Positions 51,439-61,794 are shown, counted from the first letter of the stretch. The stretch is 64,000 nt of DNA from Erysipelothrix rhusiopathiae (GCF_900637845.1 NZ_LR134439.1:1612001-1676000), one strand, 5' to 3'. The notes: generated by a model not told the origin, from the sequence alone. Numbers and translations: made by a program.

Positions 51439-52267
51439 GCTTAAAAACAACCTCTCCTTTCTCTTGTTTTAAATAATGATACAAAATAGCAATAAGTCCC
51501 GATTCAATCTCATAATCCGTTGCCCCAAGATCATAAAGACGGTCTAATGTATGGAAACAACTTCTTGCATGAATTGAAGCACAGACCAAATGACCCATAT
51601 TAACGGCACGAAGACATAATCTTAAATCACCCTTTGTTCGAACTTCTCCATATACAATAATATCAGCATCCATCCTTAACAGTTGATTCAAAATATCTTC
51701 TTGAGTAAGTCGTGATTCGATGGGTTCCAGTTGAATTACATGGTTATAGAAATGTTCAATCGGACTTTCAACACTGTAGATAGCCTCTGATGAAACCTCT
51801 TTAAGCGTATTAAACATTGTCGTAGATTTACCTGAGCCTGTAACACCCGAAAACAAAATTAATCCCGAACGTGCACTAAATGATTTTAAAAGAGCTCTTA
51901 AAACTCTCTTATTTGAAATGCACTCACTTAGTGAGCGGATCAATACAATGTTTAAAATACGTATCACACCGTTTTTCCGCCCAAATGATTCAATGGAGGC
52001 AAATCTAAAAAAGTATCTCCGTTCGAAGATCATCGTAAAGCTACCAGTTTGAGGTATTTCATTCTGACTTAGATCAAAACGAGATATGTATTTTAAATGC
52101 TCATATAAATTGACTGATAAATCATCGTGTATGATTTTAATTGTCTGTTTGTGACGTCTTAGTCGAATTACCTGATAAACCTCTGTGATATTAAAGTGTA
52201 TATCTGTAATTGAAAGTCCAATGGCCATTTTAAGCAAATCATGTAACTTTTTATCAATATATTCCAT
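51353..52267 (-). CDS. comGA: Competence pilus assembly ATPase ComGA
   Basis: 304 residues from the ATG at 52267 (MEYIDKKLHDLL); a TTG 21 bases upstream is unsupported. Walker A LFSGVTGSGKSTTMFNTL, Asp box and Walker B region ADIIVYGEVR, and His box GHLVCASIHARS define the GspE/PilB ATPase family. It is shorter than PilB because it lacks the large N-terminal domain, as all ComGA do. It powers pseudopilus assembly for DNA uptake. I see no sigma-A promoter between it and the preceding terminator. Confidence 0.9.
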   Translation of the reverse strand: MEYIDKKLHDLLKMAIGLSITDIHFNITEVYQVIRLRRHKQTIKIIHDDLSVNLYEHLKYISRFDLSQNEIPQTGSFTMIFERRYFFRFASIESFGRKNGVIRILNIVLIRSLSECISNKRVLRALLKSFSARSGLILFSGVTGSGKSTTMFNTLKEVSSEAIYSVESPIEHFYNHVIQLEPIESRLTQEDILNQLLRMDADIIVYGEVRTKGDLRLCLRAVNMGHLVCASIHARSCFHTLDRLYDLGATDYEIESGLIAILYHYLKQEKGEVVFKHEFADQVQIRHRLSQSFKDKDSPDNRDG

Positions 52268-52291
52268 ACTTAAAACTACGTGAATCAATAA

Positions 52292-52319
52292 AAAAAACCT
52301 AAACTAAAGTTTAGGTTTT
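52292..52319 (-). terminator. Terminator after the metallo-hydrolase gene, just before comGA
   Basis: AACCTAAAC pairs with GTTTAGGTT around TAAA, followed on the minus strand by TTTTTTATTG. It includes the hydrolase stop and isolates the comG operon from upstream transcription. Confidence 0.87.
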
Positions 52320-52933
52320 AAATATGGATTCGTCTCAATTTCTTTAAAAAGTGTAGTTGGTGAACCGTGTCCTGGATAAAGAGTATAGTCCACGTCTCCA
52401 AAATCATCAATAAAACTTCGAAGGGATGCATTCATTACATTCATATTTCCGGTCGGTAAATCTGTCCTACCAATACTTTGTTCAAAGATAAAGTCACCAT
52501 CAAAAATGAAATCATCAAAGACATAGGAAATAGACCCGCTAGTATGTCCCGCCGTCTTAACAACATCACATTCAAAGGGTCCTACTGTTAACGGTTCTAG
52601 ATCAATCGCAATCGGATTCGTTTTAATCGTAAAAGGCTCTGGTGTTTGATTGGAGAGATTATAGGACATGTCTTTAAGATAATGAATTTCTTCGTGGTAC
52701 ATGTAGACAGGGCAATTAAATCTTTCCGCAATCACGTCTACACCTGAAATATGATCAAAATGTCCATGTGTTAAAAGAACACCAATGACTTCGTAATCCT
52801 GTGTAGGCTTCAATAGATTAATCGTGTTTTGATTTGGGTCTAAACAAGGATCAATAATTAACATTTGATTCCCACTACTTAAGTAATATGTATTTGTGGC
52901 TGCATAGCCTAATGTTTGATATGTTATCTTCAT
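52304..52933 (-). CDS. MBL-fold metallo-hydrolase (YqgX/glyoxalase II-like)
   Basis: 209 residues from the ATG at 52933 (MKITYQTLGY), with AGGTG 6 bases upstream. Metal site HGHFDHISG, downstream His in TAGHTSGSISYVF, FIFDGDFIF with Asp, and final LYPGHGSPT form the complete glyoxalase II-like set. In Bacillus yqgX is also near comG. The substrate is unknown; hydroxyacylglutathione is unlikely if glutathione is absent, and bacillithiol-type thioesters are an alternative. Confidence 0.87.
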   Translation of the reverse strand: MKITYQTLGYAATNTYYLSSGNQMLIIDPCLDPNQNTINLLKPTQDYEVIGVLLTHGHFDHISGVDVIAERFNCPVYMYHEEIHYLKDMSYNLSNQTPEPFTIKTNPIAIDLEPLTVGPFECDVVKTAGHTSGSISYVFDDFIFDGDFIFEQSIGRTDLPTGNMNVMNASLRSFIDDFGDVDYTLYPGHGSPTTLFKEIETNPYLKPKL

Positions 52934-52946
52934 TGTCTTCACCTAG

Positions 52947-52975
52947 AAAAAAAAGCCAAAATAGGCTTATTTTTT
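52947..52975 (-). terminator. Terminator after rpmG
   Basis: AAAGCC pairs with GGCTTA around AAAATA, and TTTTTTTTC follows on the minus strand. The stem includes the rpmG stop codon. Confidence 0.75.
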
Positions 52976-53116
52976 TTCCTTATGTAATGTATGTTTGCGC
53001 TCACGTGGGCAGTATTTTGTAACTTCCATACGTTCTAATTGAACTTTTTTGTTTCTACTTGTGTGATAGTTTTCTTCGCCACATTCTGTGCAAACTAAAA
53101 TCGCTTGAGTTCTCAT
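52967..53116 (-). CDS. rpmG: Ribosomal protein bL33 (short gene)
   Basis: 49 residues: MRTQAILVCTECGEENYHTS, then KKVQLERMEVTKYCPRERKH. The N-terminal CxxC is intact, but the second half reads CPRE, leaving three of the four zinc cysteines, similar to zinc-independent bL33 paralogues. SD GGAGGTAACT and its own promoter precede it. Confidence 0.93.
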   Translation of the reverse strand: MRTQAILVCTECGEENYHTSRNKKVQLERMEVTKYCPRERKHTLHKEKK

Positions 53117-53145
53117 AGTTACCTCCAATATTTATTAGCCAACTC

Positions 53146-53151
53146 ATTATA
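53146..53151 (-). promoter_or_regulatory. rpmG promoter (-10)
   Basis: TATAAT with an extended TGA on the minus strand, about 35 bases before the rpmG ATG. The -35 is weak and lies in the duplicated 3' end of the PBP2 gene. Confidence 0.6.
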
Positions 53152-53152
53152 T

Positions 53153-53185
53153 CATATATTATTTTAATTGCATATATTATTTTAA
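53153..53185. repeat. 15-bp direct repeat at the end of the PBP2 gene
   Basis: CATATATTATTTTAA occurs at 53153-53167 and 53171-53185 (18-base period). It looks like a local duplication that copied the PBP2 stop-codon region and sits in the rpmG promoter. Confidence 0.8.
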
Positions 53186-55213
53186 ATTCATATACGCATC
53201 TACAATTCGATCTCCCGTTGAAGTACAAATATTTGTAACAGGATTCGACAAATCTTCTGTATATGCAAGGGGTGCAATGCACGCAACCGCAATCTTAGGT
53301 TGCTCATAAGGAGCAAATGCAACATACGTATTATTGATGTATGAACCAATCTCTGGATCGTACGCTTGTGCGGTACCCGTTTTTGCAGCAGCACTGTATG
53401 GCACTGTTGCAATTAAATCCCCACACATATTTGAAGAAGCACATAAACGCATACCCGATCGAACACGTTCAAGCATTTCTTTATTTTCTAATGAATTCAA
53501 AATATTTACATTATTTTGGTAAACTGGACGATGCGTATCATGATTCAATGCCTCTTTGACAAAATGAGGTTGTAATCGGTATCCTCCATTAGCCACTGTC
53601 GTGATGTATTGACTCAGTTGCATAGCATTGTAGTTATCAAATTGTCCAATTGCAAATTCAAGCAATGACCCCGAATTTGTCGTACCACCTTTATAACCAA
53701 TTTCTTCCCGTGGGTAATCCACTTGAGTACGAACACCTAAACCAAATTGACTATAATAGTTTCTCATTTGGGCAAATGTTTTTTCAGCATCCGTAAATAC
53801 AAGGGGTCCATTTGGAACGTAAGATGAACCACCTAGACGTATCGCAACATTAAACATGTATATATTAGATGAGTGTTGTAATGCAGTTTGATCATCTACA
53901 ATACCAAGATTACGCCATGAATGTCGTGGCGGTGTTCCTTCAATGTACATTGGTGTATCATTCACAGTCTCTCCCGGCTTCATAACCCCTGTATCAAGGC
54001 CCATATAGACCGTTGCACCCTTGATTGTCGAACCGACAGGATAACCTTGTAGCATCGTTAATTGTGGATCGTTGTAATATTTACCATCTTTGCCACGAAC
54101 CATCGCTACGATACCGAGAATGTCGCCTGTTTGAGGGTCTGTTGCTACAACATGGATCTGATTATTAATTTTTGTGCGCTCGCCAATACTCTTCTGATAA
54201 TCTAATCGTTCCTTGACAATTTTTTCCATTTCTTTTTGTAAATCCATATCAATGGTTAAACGAATGTCATTCCCTTTCCGACCATCCTTCTGTAATTTGA
54301 ATTTACTTCCCGATGTTCGTTCATATTCACTATTATAACCTGATAAGAAGTTTTCATACTGATATTCCAGACCGTACGCTCCTACTTGTTCACTCAGTTC
54401 ATATCCCTCAGCTACATAGTAATCGCGTTTTTCATAAGGAACATCACCTAAATCACCAATTAGCGACATAAGATCAACTTCTTTATTGGGTTCTCGTTTC
54501 CAAGATGTAGTACGCGAGAAACCTGGAAACTCAGCTGCATGTTCCGCTAAATAAGAAATTTGTTCATTGGTAGCTTCTTCTAAAATAATTGATGGTTGTC
54601 CCATTTGGATATTCCCCATCTTGACTTGGACTTGAAATGCAAGACGGTCATCTTTAGAAAGTGTATCTGTCATTTCTTTTGTGATTCTACTTTTCTTCAA
54701 TGCCTCAACAGCACTTTGATCCATATCTGTTTCTTTGATCGTTTTTCGGTCTTCTTCGGATAAAAGACTTTCTCCAAGTTTGTTCTTTCTCAACCACAAT
54801 ACCTTGAGATCATCTTCATTCAATTCATCTTTAATCTCAAATTGCTTTGCAAATTTAAGAGCCACCTCCTCCTCTTTCATGCCCTTAGGCATCTTAGAAG
54901 GATAATATGTTATTGAATTTACTGCTTTATTTGAAACGATAATTCGACCCTTTGAATCCAGAAATTCACCCCGCATAGTGGGCATTCGAACAGGTGGCGA
55001 TGAGTATTTAGAAAGTAAATCTTCATAATGACTTTGACCTACAATTTGAATCTTATATAATCTAAAGACAAGACCCGCAGCAATCGCAACCAATATTAAA
55101 ACAAAGATTTTAAGACGTGTATTAATCATCTTATCAAGATCTAATCCTTGTTTTAGGTGTTCACTACTTCCCGTGTAATTGTCAGTTTTTTTTCGTCGCT
55201 TAAAAATACCCAT
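53177..55213 (-). CDS. Class B penicillin-binding protein 2 (elongation type)
   Basis: 678 residues from the ATG at 55213, with GGGAGG 5 bases upstream. A cytoplasmic basic segment and one membrane helix (about 32-52) precede the dimerisation domain and the transpeptidase domain with all three motifs: active Ser in GSTIK (near residue 400), SSN in LQHSSNIYMFNV and KTG in AAAKTGTAQAYD. It cross-links side-wall peptidoglycan and is a beta-lactam target. Length and the HXXSN pattern favour PBP2A/PbpH (MrdA-like) over the septal FtsI type. Its gene lies downstream of trmK and a helicase. Confidence 0.88.
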   Translation of the reverse strand: MGIFKRRKKTDNYTGSSEHLKQGLDLDKMINTRLKIFVLILVAIAAGLVFRLYKIQIVGQSHYEDLLSKYSSPPVRMPTMRGEFLDSKGRIIVSNKAVNSITYYPSKMPKGMKEEEVALKFAKQFEIKDELNEDDLKVLWLRKNKLGESLLSEEDRKTIKETDMDQSAVEALKKSRITKEMTDTLSKDDRLAFQVQVKMGNIQMGQPSIILEEATNEQISYLAEHAAEFPGFSRTTSWKREPNKEVDLMSLIGDLGDVPYEKRDYYVAEGYELSEQVGAYGLEYQYENFLSGYNSEYERTSGSKFKLQKDGRKGNDIRLTIDMDLQKEMEKIVKERLDYQKSIGERTKINNQIHVVATDPQTGDILGIVAMVRGKDGKYYNDPQLTMLQGYPVGSTIKGATVYMGLDTGVMKPGETVNDTPMYIEGTPPRHSWRNLGIVDDQTALQHSSNIYMFNVAIRLGGSSYVPNGPLVFTDAEKTFAQMRNYYSQFGLGVRTQVDYPREEIGYKGGTTNSGSLLEFAIGQFDNYNAMQLSQYITTVANGGYRLQPHFVKEALNHDTHRPVYQNNVNILNSLENKEMLERVRSGMRLCASSNMCGDLIATVPYSAAAKTGTAQAYDPEIGSYINNTYVAFAPYEQPKIAVACIAPLAYTEDLSNPVTNICTSTGDRIVDAYMNLK

Positions 55214-55233
55214 CAAAACCTCCCGTTAAGTCA

Positions 55234-56574
55234 CTACTTTTCAGTATCGAGTGCACGCTCGCGTTGTTTTGCTTTTGCACGTTCTTTTTTCTGATCTCTA
55301 ATTTCTTGTTGGATCATATTACGTTTTTTCTTGTTTGTTAATCGTTCAATTTCACGTTTTCGTTTTACTTTATAGCCAGGCTTAATCTTAACATTTTTAC
55401 GATGAAGAACCTGTACAATTTCTGGATCAAGTTGTTTCGTACGTTTTTCTAAATTAAACCAAGGACGAACATCTTCAAGTGCACCGTCTTTGACACGTTT
55501 ATATTCAAATCGCAAACCTTTTTTCATTAAGCGTGTTACGGCGCCTTGATCTTTTTGAGTCACGATACTAATACTATAACCTTGACGTCCACTTCTACCA
55601 GTACGACCCGAACGGTGGGTATAAAAATCTAAATCATGATTGGGTAACCCAGCATTAATTACATGACTAATTTCAGGTAAATCGATACCACGAGCCGCTA
55701 AATCCGTCGCAACGATATATTGAACACGTTTACTATTGATTTGATTCAGAACTTGTTTACGTCCACGGTCACTCACATCGCCATGAAGTTCAACACACTC
55801 GATACCATAATCTCTAAGATATCGTGCTACTTCGCCCGCTTGTACTTTCGTATTAGTGAATACAACAGCGAGTAAAGGATTAATTGCGGATAAAACGTCA
55901 AGAACCGCTTCATTCATATCACGATGACGTTGATTGATTAAGATGTGATCAATTCTCGGTTTTAGTTTTTCTTCTGTCGAAACAATCTCAATTGGATGTT
56001 TCAAATATTTTTTAATGAATGCACGAAGCCCTGTTGGAATCGTTGCACTGTAAAGCATAAAAAGCGTGTCATTAGACAATCTCGATGCAATCGTATCAAC
56101 TTCATTAATAAATCCGTAGTCAAGCATCATATCTGTTTCATCAATAACAAGAGCTTTAATAAAATCGAGTCTCAAAACACTCCAGCTTAATATATCAAGA
56201 AATTTTCCTGGTGTAGTAATTAAAATCATTGGTTGTTTTTCGATTTTTTTCTTAAGACGACTGTTATCCATACCACCAATCGCAAGCTCAGTTGTAATTC
56301 GTTCATCTAGTGTCGTAATTTCGCGAGCAAAATTTTGAATTTGCATTGCGAGTTCTCGTGTAGGTGCAAGAATTAAGGCTTGAGTTTGGTCAACAGTAGG
56401 ATCAATGAGCTCTAAAATTGCGAATAAGAACGCATGGGTTTTCCCCGTACCTGTATCCGATTTAACAATCAAATCACGCTTGTTCTTAATTTCTTTAAGA
56501 ACTTTTTCTTGAACTGATGTTAGCTCTCTAAATTTATTCAGTTCAAAAAACTTTTTATTAATATTATTCATCAT
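55234..56574 (-). CDS. DEAD-box RNA helicase
   Basis: 446 residues. Motifs: Q motif region (KFRELTSVQEKVLKEI), I (SDTGTGKTHAF), Ia (APTRELAMQ), II (DETD in place of DEAD), III (YSATIP) and VI (HRSGRTGRSGRQG), with a basic C-terminal tail (KVKRKREIERLTNKKKR). Motif II reads DETD, which keeps the Mg-binding acids. It likely acts in ribosome assembly or mRNA turnover. It follows trmK by a couple of bases. Confidence 0.88.
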   Translation of the reverse strand: MMNNINKKFFELNKFRELTSVQEKVLKEIKNKRDLIVKSDTGTGKTHAFLFAILELIDPTVDQTQALILAPTRELAMQIQNFAREITTLDERITTELAIGGMDNSRLKKKIEKQPMILITTPGKFLDILSWSVLRLDFIKALVIDETDMMLDYGFINEVDTIASRLSNDTLFMLYSATIPTGLRAFIKKYLKHPIEIVSTEEKLKPRIDHILINQRHRDMNEAVLDVLSAINPLLAVVFTNTKVQAGEVARYLRDYGIECVELHGDVSDRGRKQVLNQINSKRVQYIVATDLAARGIDLPEISHVINAGLPNHDLDFYTHRSGRTGRSGRQGYSISIVTQKDQGAVTRLMKKGLRFEYKRVKDGALEDVRPWFNLEKRTKQLDPEIVQVLHRKNVKIKPGYKVKRKREIERLTNKKKRNMIQQEIRDQKKERAKAKQRERALDTEK

Positions 56575-56575
56575 A

Positions 56576-57229
56576 TTAACACTCCTTTTCTAAAATATTT
56601 CTTATGGTGTTATATTCCGTTTCAAAAGCAACATTGTGCTTTTTGATTGAATATAGATGATTTGCGCGATTGGTTAAATAGATTAAATAATCTTCTGTAA
56701 TATGTTGTTTTAACACAGGACCAATCAACACATCTTCCTGTGTTAATGCATTATTAGTTGATGTTGAGATTTTTATTACCATAATAAAAACAGGAATCTC
56801 ACGTTCTAAAAGAAAACGCTCATCAACAATGTCAAATCCGTTTATGGCTACTGTTTGTCGAAGCCAAGCATTTTTTGTATTTGATTGAATGATTATTGTA
56901 TCATTCACCTTAAATTTATAATTAGAAATTATAGACCATATTGTTTCTGCACCCATGCCTGCAATTACAAAGCAATCTGCATCGCCTTTAAATCCTTCAA
57001 GCCCATTACCAAGGTGGAGTTCAATTTTATCATGAAAACCAAAACGCTCAACGTTCTCACGTGCTTGTTGTAATGGTTTTTCAGCAATATCAAGACCATA
57101 ACCCCTAATCGCCTTATGCTCTTGAATTGCTTTAATCAGGAGTAATCCATGGTCTGTTCCTACATCAGCAACCCGTGCTTTGTCAGGAATCAAATTAAAA
57201 ATCTCTGTAAGTCGATTCGAAAGCTTCAT
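56576..57229 (-). CDS. trmK: tRNA (adenine(22)-N1)-methyltransferase TrmK
   Basis: 217 residues. MKLSNRLTEIFNLIPDKARVADVGTDHG-type N-terminus, with SAM motif VADVGTDHGLLLIKAI, a GYGLDIAEKPLQQARENV segment and FVIAGMGAETI. The rpoD-trmK pairing is conserved in Firmicutes. It makes m1A22 in tRNA. Starts immediately after the rpoD stop. Confidence 0.92.
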   Translation of the reverse strand: MKLSNRLTEIFNLIPDKARVADVGTDHGLLLIKAIQEHKAIRGYGLDIAEKPLQQARENVERFGFHDKIELHLGNGLEGFKGDADCFVIAGMGAETIWSIISNYKFKVNDTIIIQSNTKNAWLRQTVAINGFDIVDERFLLEREIPVFIMVIKISTSTNNALTQEDVLIGPVLKQHITEDYLIYLTNRANHLYSIKKHNVAFETEYNTIRNILEKEC

Positions 57230-57230
57230 A

Positions 57231-58610
57231 TTATCGTTTGTCTACAAAGTCTCTTAATCGTTTTGATCGAGTTGGATGTTTCAACTTGCGAAGTGCTTTT
57301 GCTTCGATTTGACGAATACGTTCACGAGTAACGTTAAACTCTTTTCCAACCTCTTCCAAGGTACGTGTACGGCCGTCCTCTAAACCAAATCTCAATCGTA
57401 AGACCTTTTCTTCCCGTTCTGTTAAACCTTCAAGTACCATCTTAATTTCTTCTTTTAGAAGTTGATTATTAGCATACTCATCAGGTGATAATGCGTCTTT
57501 ATCTTCAATAAAATCTCCAAGATGTGAATCATCTTCTTCACCAATAGGTGTTTCCAAAGAAACAGGATCTAAAGCAATTTTTTGAATTTCACGAACTTTT
57601 TCAGGTGTAATGTTTTCCATCTCTGCCGCAATTTCTTCAGCAGTTGGTTCACGTCCTAATGTTTGAACAAGTGATCTTTGGATTCGTGTCAATTTATTAA
57701 TTGTTTCCACCATATGAACTGGAATTCGAATTGTACGTGCTTGGTCAGCAATTGCGCGTGTAATCGCTTGACGAATCCACCATGTAGCATATGTCGAGAA
57801 CTTAAATCCTTTTGTATAGTCAAATTTTTCAACGGCTTTAACAAGACCCATGTTTCCTTCTTGAATTAAGTCCAAGAATAGCATTCCACGACCAACATAT
57901 TTTTTAGCGATTGAAACTACAAGACGAAGGTTTGCTGAAATAAGAATGCGACGTGCTTCTAAACCATCATAATATGTCGCAACCCAGTTTGTCAGGAACG
58001 CTAAGTTTTCTTCATCACCATTTTCGGTGAGGTACGCTTCGAAATCATCAAAAAAGTAACCAATTTGGTTTTCTGTTAATCGTTCTGCAAGTTCTTCATC
58101 TGTAATCGCAGGATCAACAATTTCTTTATACTTGTTGATAATAAATTCTTTTGCTTGTTCCCCTTCTTGGAGACGGCGTGCAATTTCAGGCTCATCTTTA
58201 GCATCTAAAAGATTAACACGACCAATTTCCTTAAGATACATCTTAACGGGATCGTTAATACGTACCATATTTGCACTGGTTAATTCATTTTCATATGAGC
58301 TAAGGTCAACTTTATTTAGTGAGTCATCAAAAATCTCATCCTCTTCTGCTTCATCACTAATAAAATCATCATCGACATCTGGTTCTCCAGCTTCGAGCAT
58401 TACCTCCTCATCAATATCATCTTCATCATCACTTAAAATGATTCCTTTTTCCGTGAACCATTCAAAAAGCTCTTCTGAATCATCGTCATTCAAATTAAGG
58501 TGATCGATTGCCTTCTCTACATCATCATTTAATAGAACACGCTTTTTCTCATATTGTTTTAGAAAACTCTCTTTAACTTCTTCTAATGTTTTTAATTTTT
58601 TAGCTGCCAT
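57231..58610 (-). CDS. rpoD: Primary sigma factor RpoD (SigA) with internal insertion
   Basis: 459 residues from the ATG at 58610, which overlaps the dnaG stop as TGATG, with AAGGAG upstream. Region 1.2 ([19 protein letters not shown]), region 2 ([40 protein letters not shown]), region 3 and region 4 ([19 protein letters not shown]) are standard. A strongly acidic stretch precedes region 1.2, and roughly 55-70 extra residues (around 150-215, [17 protein letters not shown]) sit between regions 1.2 and 2, making it longer than Bacillus SigA (371). Confidence 0.95.
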   Translation of the reverse strand: MAAKKLKTLEEVKESFLKQYEKKRVLLNDDVEKAIDHLNLNDDDSEELFEWFTEKGIILSDDEDDIDEEVMLEAGEPDVDDDFISDEAEEDEIFDDSLNKVDLSSYENELTSANMVRINDPVKMYLKEIGRVNLLDAKDEPEIARRLQEGEQAKEFIINKYKEIVDPAITDEELAERLTENQIGYFFDDFEAYLTENGDEENLAFLTNWVATYYDGLEARRILISANLRLVVSIAKKYVGRGMLFLDLIQEGNMGLVKAVEKFDYTKGFKFSTYATWWIRQAITRAIADQARTIRIPVHMVETINKLTRIQRSLVQTLGREPTAEEIAAEMENITPEKVREIQKIALDPVSLETPIGEEDDSHLGDFIEDKDALSPDEYANNQLLKEEIKMVLEGLTEREEKVLRLRFGLEDGRTRTLEEVGKEFNVTRERIRQIEAKALRKLKHPTRSKRLRDFVDKR

Positions 58611-60373
58611 CAATGTTCTCCTTCTCTCTTATTTTTATTTCGTAATTGTTTTATTGCTTCTTCGAGTAGTGCCGCTTGATCATCAATCTTATCTTGTTGA
58701 AGCACCCGACCCTTCATATCATGGATTCCCATGACGACAAGATGATTTCGAATCAAATTAATATTTTGCTCCATACTTGCTCGATTATAGCCATCTAATA
58801 AGTCGCTTGATTCAATATCGATAGCAAATTTTTTCATTTTTTCAGATATATTTAGTGATAGTATATCTGCAATTTCGATAACTTCTTGATTTCGATAACA
58901 ATCTAAGATAATGAGTGCAAAATCGGTTGCTAGATCTGACACTAAAAATCCTAATTGATCACGATATAAATACGCTGCTTCTTTAGAAATCAGCATTTGT
59001 CTCAAAATCGCTCTTTCGGGGATATTAACATTAAATTCCATGGTATTTGAAACATTATTTGAAATCAACGGTGTATCGCGTTCAATCATTACGCTGCGCG
59101 CGTTTAATTGTTGTGATAATACGCTGTATTCAAAATTTGTCTTATCTGAAAGTTTTTTGAGATAGTAGCTTTGTTCTAATTCGTCTTCATTTTTTAAATG
59201 GTCAATCATAAATTGAACTACGCGCTTACGATTATCAAATGAATCTAAACCATAATTACCAATTCCATAACTCATTAAAAAATCAAGCCAATTTATACGA
59301 TCATCGACACCTTTCTGTACACGTTCAATGCCATATTCACGTATACACTCATCTGGATCTAATCCCGTATCATTATACCATACTGTTACTGAGCAATGTG
59401 CTTTACGCAATTTCATTCCTACTTGGTATGTTGCTTCAAGTCCTGCACGATCACCATCAAACGCTAAAACAACATTCGAACTGCATTGCTTCAACATTTG
59501 AATTTGTTCATTTGTACATGCGACACCCAATAGTGAAACGGTATTATCATAGCCTGATTTTGTAAAGGCAATTGTATCCGTTACACCTTCGGCTACAAGA
59601 ATAAAATCATGCTTTCTTGCCGCTTCCTTTGCATTGTGTAAGTTATAAATCGTTAAACCCTTAGTATACAATCGTGTCTCTGACGTATTGATATATTTGA
59701 CTTTGTTCTCATCGCTCAAAGCTCGTGCACTAAAAGCAATCACACGACCATGACGGTCATAGATTGGGAACATAATTCGCTGATAAAACACATCTTCAAT
59801 ACCACGATCTGTTACGCGTACTAAATCCGCATCCACGAGTTCTTTTTCATTAAAGCCTTTTGCAATTAAGTATTTTGATAATTGATTGTCGCCAAATGCA
59901 ACACCAATACCGAACTTCTTAATCAATTCCATGCTGTATCCACGCGCTTCAAGCTTACTTAACGCATCTTTACCTGTTTTTGTATAAAGCTGAAATTCAG
60001 TAAATTTTTGAGTTTCATCGAGTGCTTGAAACAACTTTAATTTTTCTTCATCTACCGGAACAGTATTTTGCGGTTCGTATTCTGTGACATCAATATCAAT
60101 AAAAGATGCTGTTTTCACTACTGCATCAATAAATCCAATTTTTTCAAAATCCTTAACAAAAGAAAAAACATTCCCTCCCGCTCCACAAACAAAACATTTA
60201 TAGATTTGTCGATCTGGTGAAACAGACATTGACGGATTGTTATCATCATGAAAAGGGCAAACCCCCCAGTAATTTTTGCCCTTTTTTGATAGTGTCATGT
60301 ATCGAGAAATGGTATCAACGATATCCGTTTTCGAACGAATGTCATTGATCAGTTCTTCTGGCATTCGCTTCAT
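58610..60373 (-). CDS. dnaG: DNA primase DnaG
   Basis: 587 residues from the ATG at 60373 ([15 protein letters not shown]). Zinc-binding domain with [16 protein letters not shown] and [18 protein letters not shown] polymerase domain, and TOPRIM ([23 protein letters not shown]), then a helicase-binding C-terminus. It primes lagging-strand synthesis. A GTG at 60382 is an alternative start. recO-glyS-dnaG-rpoD is the Bacillus-like macromolecular synthesis order. Confidence 0.95.
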   Translation of the reverse strand: MKRMPEELINDIRSKTDIVDTISRYMTLSKKGKNYWGVCPFHDDNNPSMSVSPDRQIYKCFVCGAGGNVFSFVKDFEKIGFIDAVVKTASFIDIDVTEYEPQNTVPVDEEKLKLFQALDETQKFTEFQLYTKTGKDALSKLEARGYSMELIKKFGIGVAFGDNQLSKYLIAKGFNEKELVDADLVRVTDRGIEDVFYQRIMFPIYDRHGRVIAFSARALSDENKVKYINTSETRLYTKGLTIYNLHNAKEAARKHDFILVAEGVTDTIAFTKSGYDNTVSLLGVACTNEQIQMLKQCSSNVVLAFDGDRAGLEATYQVGMKLRKAHCSVTVWYNDTGLDPDECIREYGIERVQKGVDDRINWLDFLMSYGIGNYGLDSFDNRKRVVQFMIDHLKNEDELEQSYYLKKLSDKTNFEYSVLSQQLNARSVMIERDTPLISNNVSNTMEFNVNIPERAILRQMLISKEAAYLYRDQLGFLVSDLATDFALIILDCYRNQEVIEIADILSLNISEKMKKFAIDIESSDLLDGYNRASMEQNINLIRNHLVVMGIHDMKGRVLQQDKIDDQAALLEEAIKQLRNKNKREGEH

Positions 60374-60391
60374 ATCACTCACCCATTATTC

Positions 60392-61765
60392 TTATTTATT
60401 AATTTCTGCATTCATCAATGCAATCGCTTCGTCTACACTTACACGAACTTGTTCCATTGAATCACGGTAACGTAAAGTAACTTTTTCATCTTCTAAAGAA
60501 TCAAAATCAAATGTAATACAGAATGGTGTTCCAATTGCGTCTTGACGACGGTAACGTTTACCAATACTTGCAGTTTCATCAAAATCACAAGCAAAAGAAC
60601 CCATTAATTTGTGCATAATCTCACGCGCTGGTTCGCTCAATTTTTTTGAAAGCGGTAAAACACAAACTTGTGTTGGCGCAAGTTTTGGAGAAAAATGCAT
60701 TACAACACGTGTATCATTTTCAAGTTCCTCTTCATCATAAGCTTCACAAATCAATGCAAGCATCAATCGTTCAACCCCTAAAGAAGGCTCTACACAGTAA
60801 GGTATATACTTTTCGTTTGTTTCCGGATCTAAATATTCCATACTTACTTTAGAGTGCTCTTGATGTTGTTTAAGGTCATAATCTGTACGATCTGCAATAC
60901 CCCATAACTCATCAAATCCCCATGGGAAACGGTACTCGATATCACTTGTACCTTTTGAGTAATGAGATAATTCATCTTCATCATGCTCTCTAAGTCGTAA
61001 ATTCTCAGGCTTAATTCCTAATCCAATTAACCAATCCATTGCGAATTTTTTCCAGTACTCATACCATTCAAGGTCTTCTCCTGGTTTTACAAAGAACTCA
61101 AGTTCCATTTGTTCAAATTCACGTGTTCTAAAAATGAATTGACCTGGTGTAATCTCATTTCTAAATGATTTACCAATTTGAGCAATTCCAAACGGTAATT
61201 TCTTACGCATCGAACGTTGAACATTTCGATAATTAACAAACATTCCTTGTGCCGTTTCTGGGCGAAGATATATCGCATTTGAAGTATCTTCTGTTACACC
61301 TTGAAATGTTTTAAACATTAAGTTAAATTGACGAATATTTGTAAAATCATGACCACCACAATTAGGACATGGAATTTGATGCTCTTGAATATACAGTTCC
61401 ATATCCTCATTACTCATCACACCCGCATTAATTTCTGTCTCAGAAAATTCTTCGATAAGTTTATCCGCGCGGTGTCGAGTATTACATTTTCGACAATCCA
61501 TCAAAGGATCATTAAAAGTATCTAAGTGACCACTTGCCTGCCACACAGATGGATTCATTAAAATTGCGGATTGAATCCCAACGTTATATGGATTACGAGA
61601 AACAAATGATTCCCACCATAATTTCTTAACATTTTGTTTAAGTTCGATTCCTAAAGGACCAAAATCCCAAGTATTCGCTAAACCACCATAAATCTCACTA
61701 CCTTGAAAGACAAAACCACTTGTTCTTACATGGTTTACTATCGTCTCAAATTCATATTTTTTCAT
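60392..61765 (-). CDS. glyS: Glycyl-tRNA synthetase, single-chain dimeric type
   Basis: 457 residues from the ATG at 61765 ([17 protein letters not shown]), preceded by GGAAGGTG. Class II motifs: [34 protein letters not shown], and near the end [11 protein letters not shown]; a zinc-like CRKC/CPNC insertion lies near residues 100-145. This is the eukaryote-like alpha2 enzyme rather than the GlyQ/GlyS tetramer used by Bacillus. Its anticodon-binding domain is at the C-terminus. No T-box is visible upstream. Confidence 0.94.
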   Translation of the reverse strand: MKKYEFETIVNHVRTSGFVFQGSEIYGGLANTWDFGPLGIELKQNVKKLWWESFVSRNPYNVGIQSAILMNPSVWQASGHLDTFNDPLMDCRKCNTRHRADKLIEEFSETEINAGVMSNEDMELYIQEHQIPCPNCGGHDFTNIRQFNLMFKTFQGVTEDTSNAIYLRPETAQGMFVNYRNVQRSMRKKLPFGIAQIGKSFRNEITPGQFIFRTREFEQMELEFFVKPGEDLEWYEYWKKFAMDWLIGLGIKPENLRLREHDEDELSHYSKGTSDIEYRFPWGFDELWGIADRTDYDLKQHQEHSKVSMEYLDPETNEKYIPYCVEPSLGVERLMLALICEAYDEEELENDTRVVMHFSPKLAPTQVCVLPLSKKLSEPAREIMHKLMGSFACDFDETASIGKRYRRQDAIGTPFCITFDFDSLEDEKVTLRYRDSMEQVRVSVDEAIALMNAEINK

Positions 61766-61794
61766 TCTTTCACCTTCCAATTACTTTCCCTCTA

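Noticed and set aside
53055-53282. Minus-strand 75-codon frame overlapping the PBP2 end and rpmG
   Set aside because: Out of frame with both supported genes; the true short gene here is rpmG at 52967-53116.
58132-58503. Plus-strand open frame of 123 codons opposite rpoD
   Set aside because: Serine-rich translation mirrors the acidic coding of rpoD on the other strand; no SD or family resemblance.
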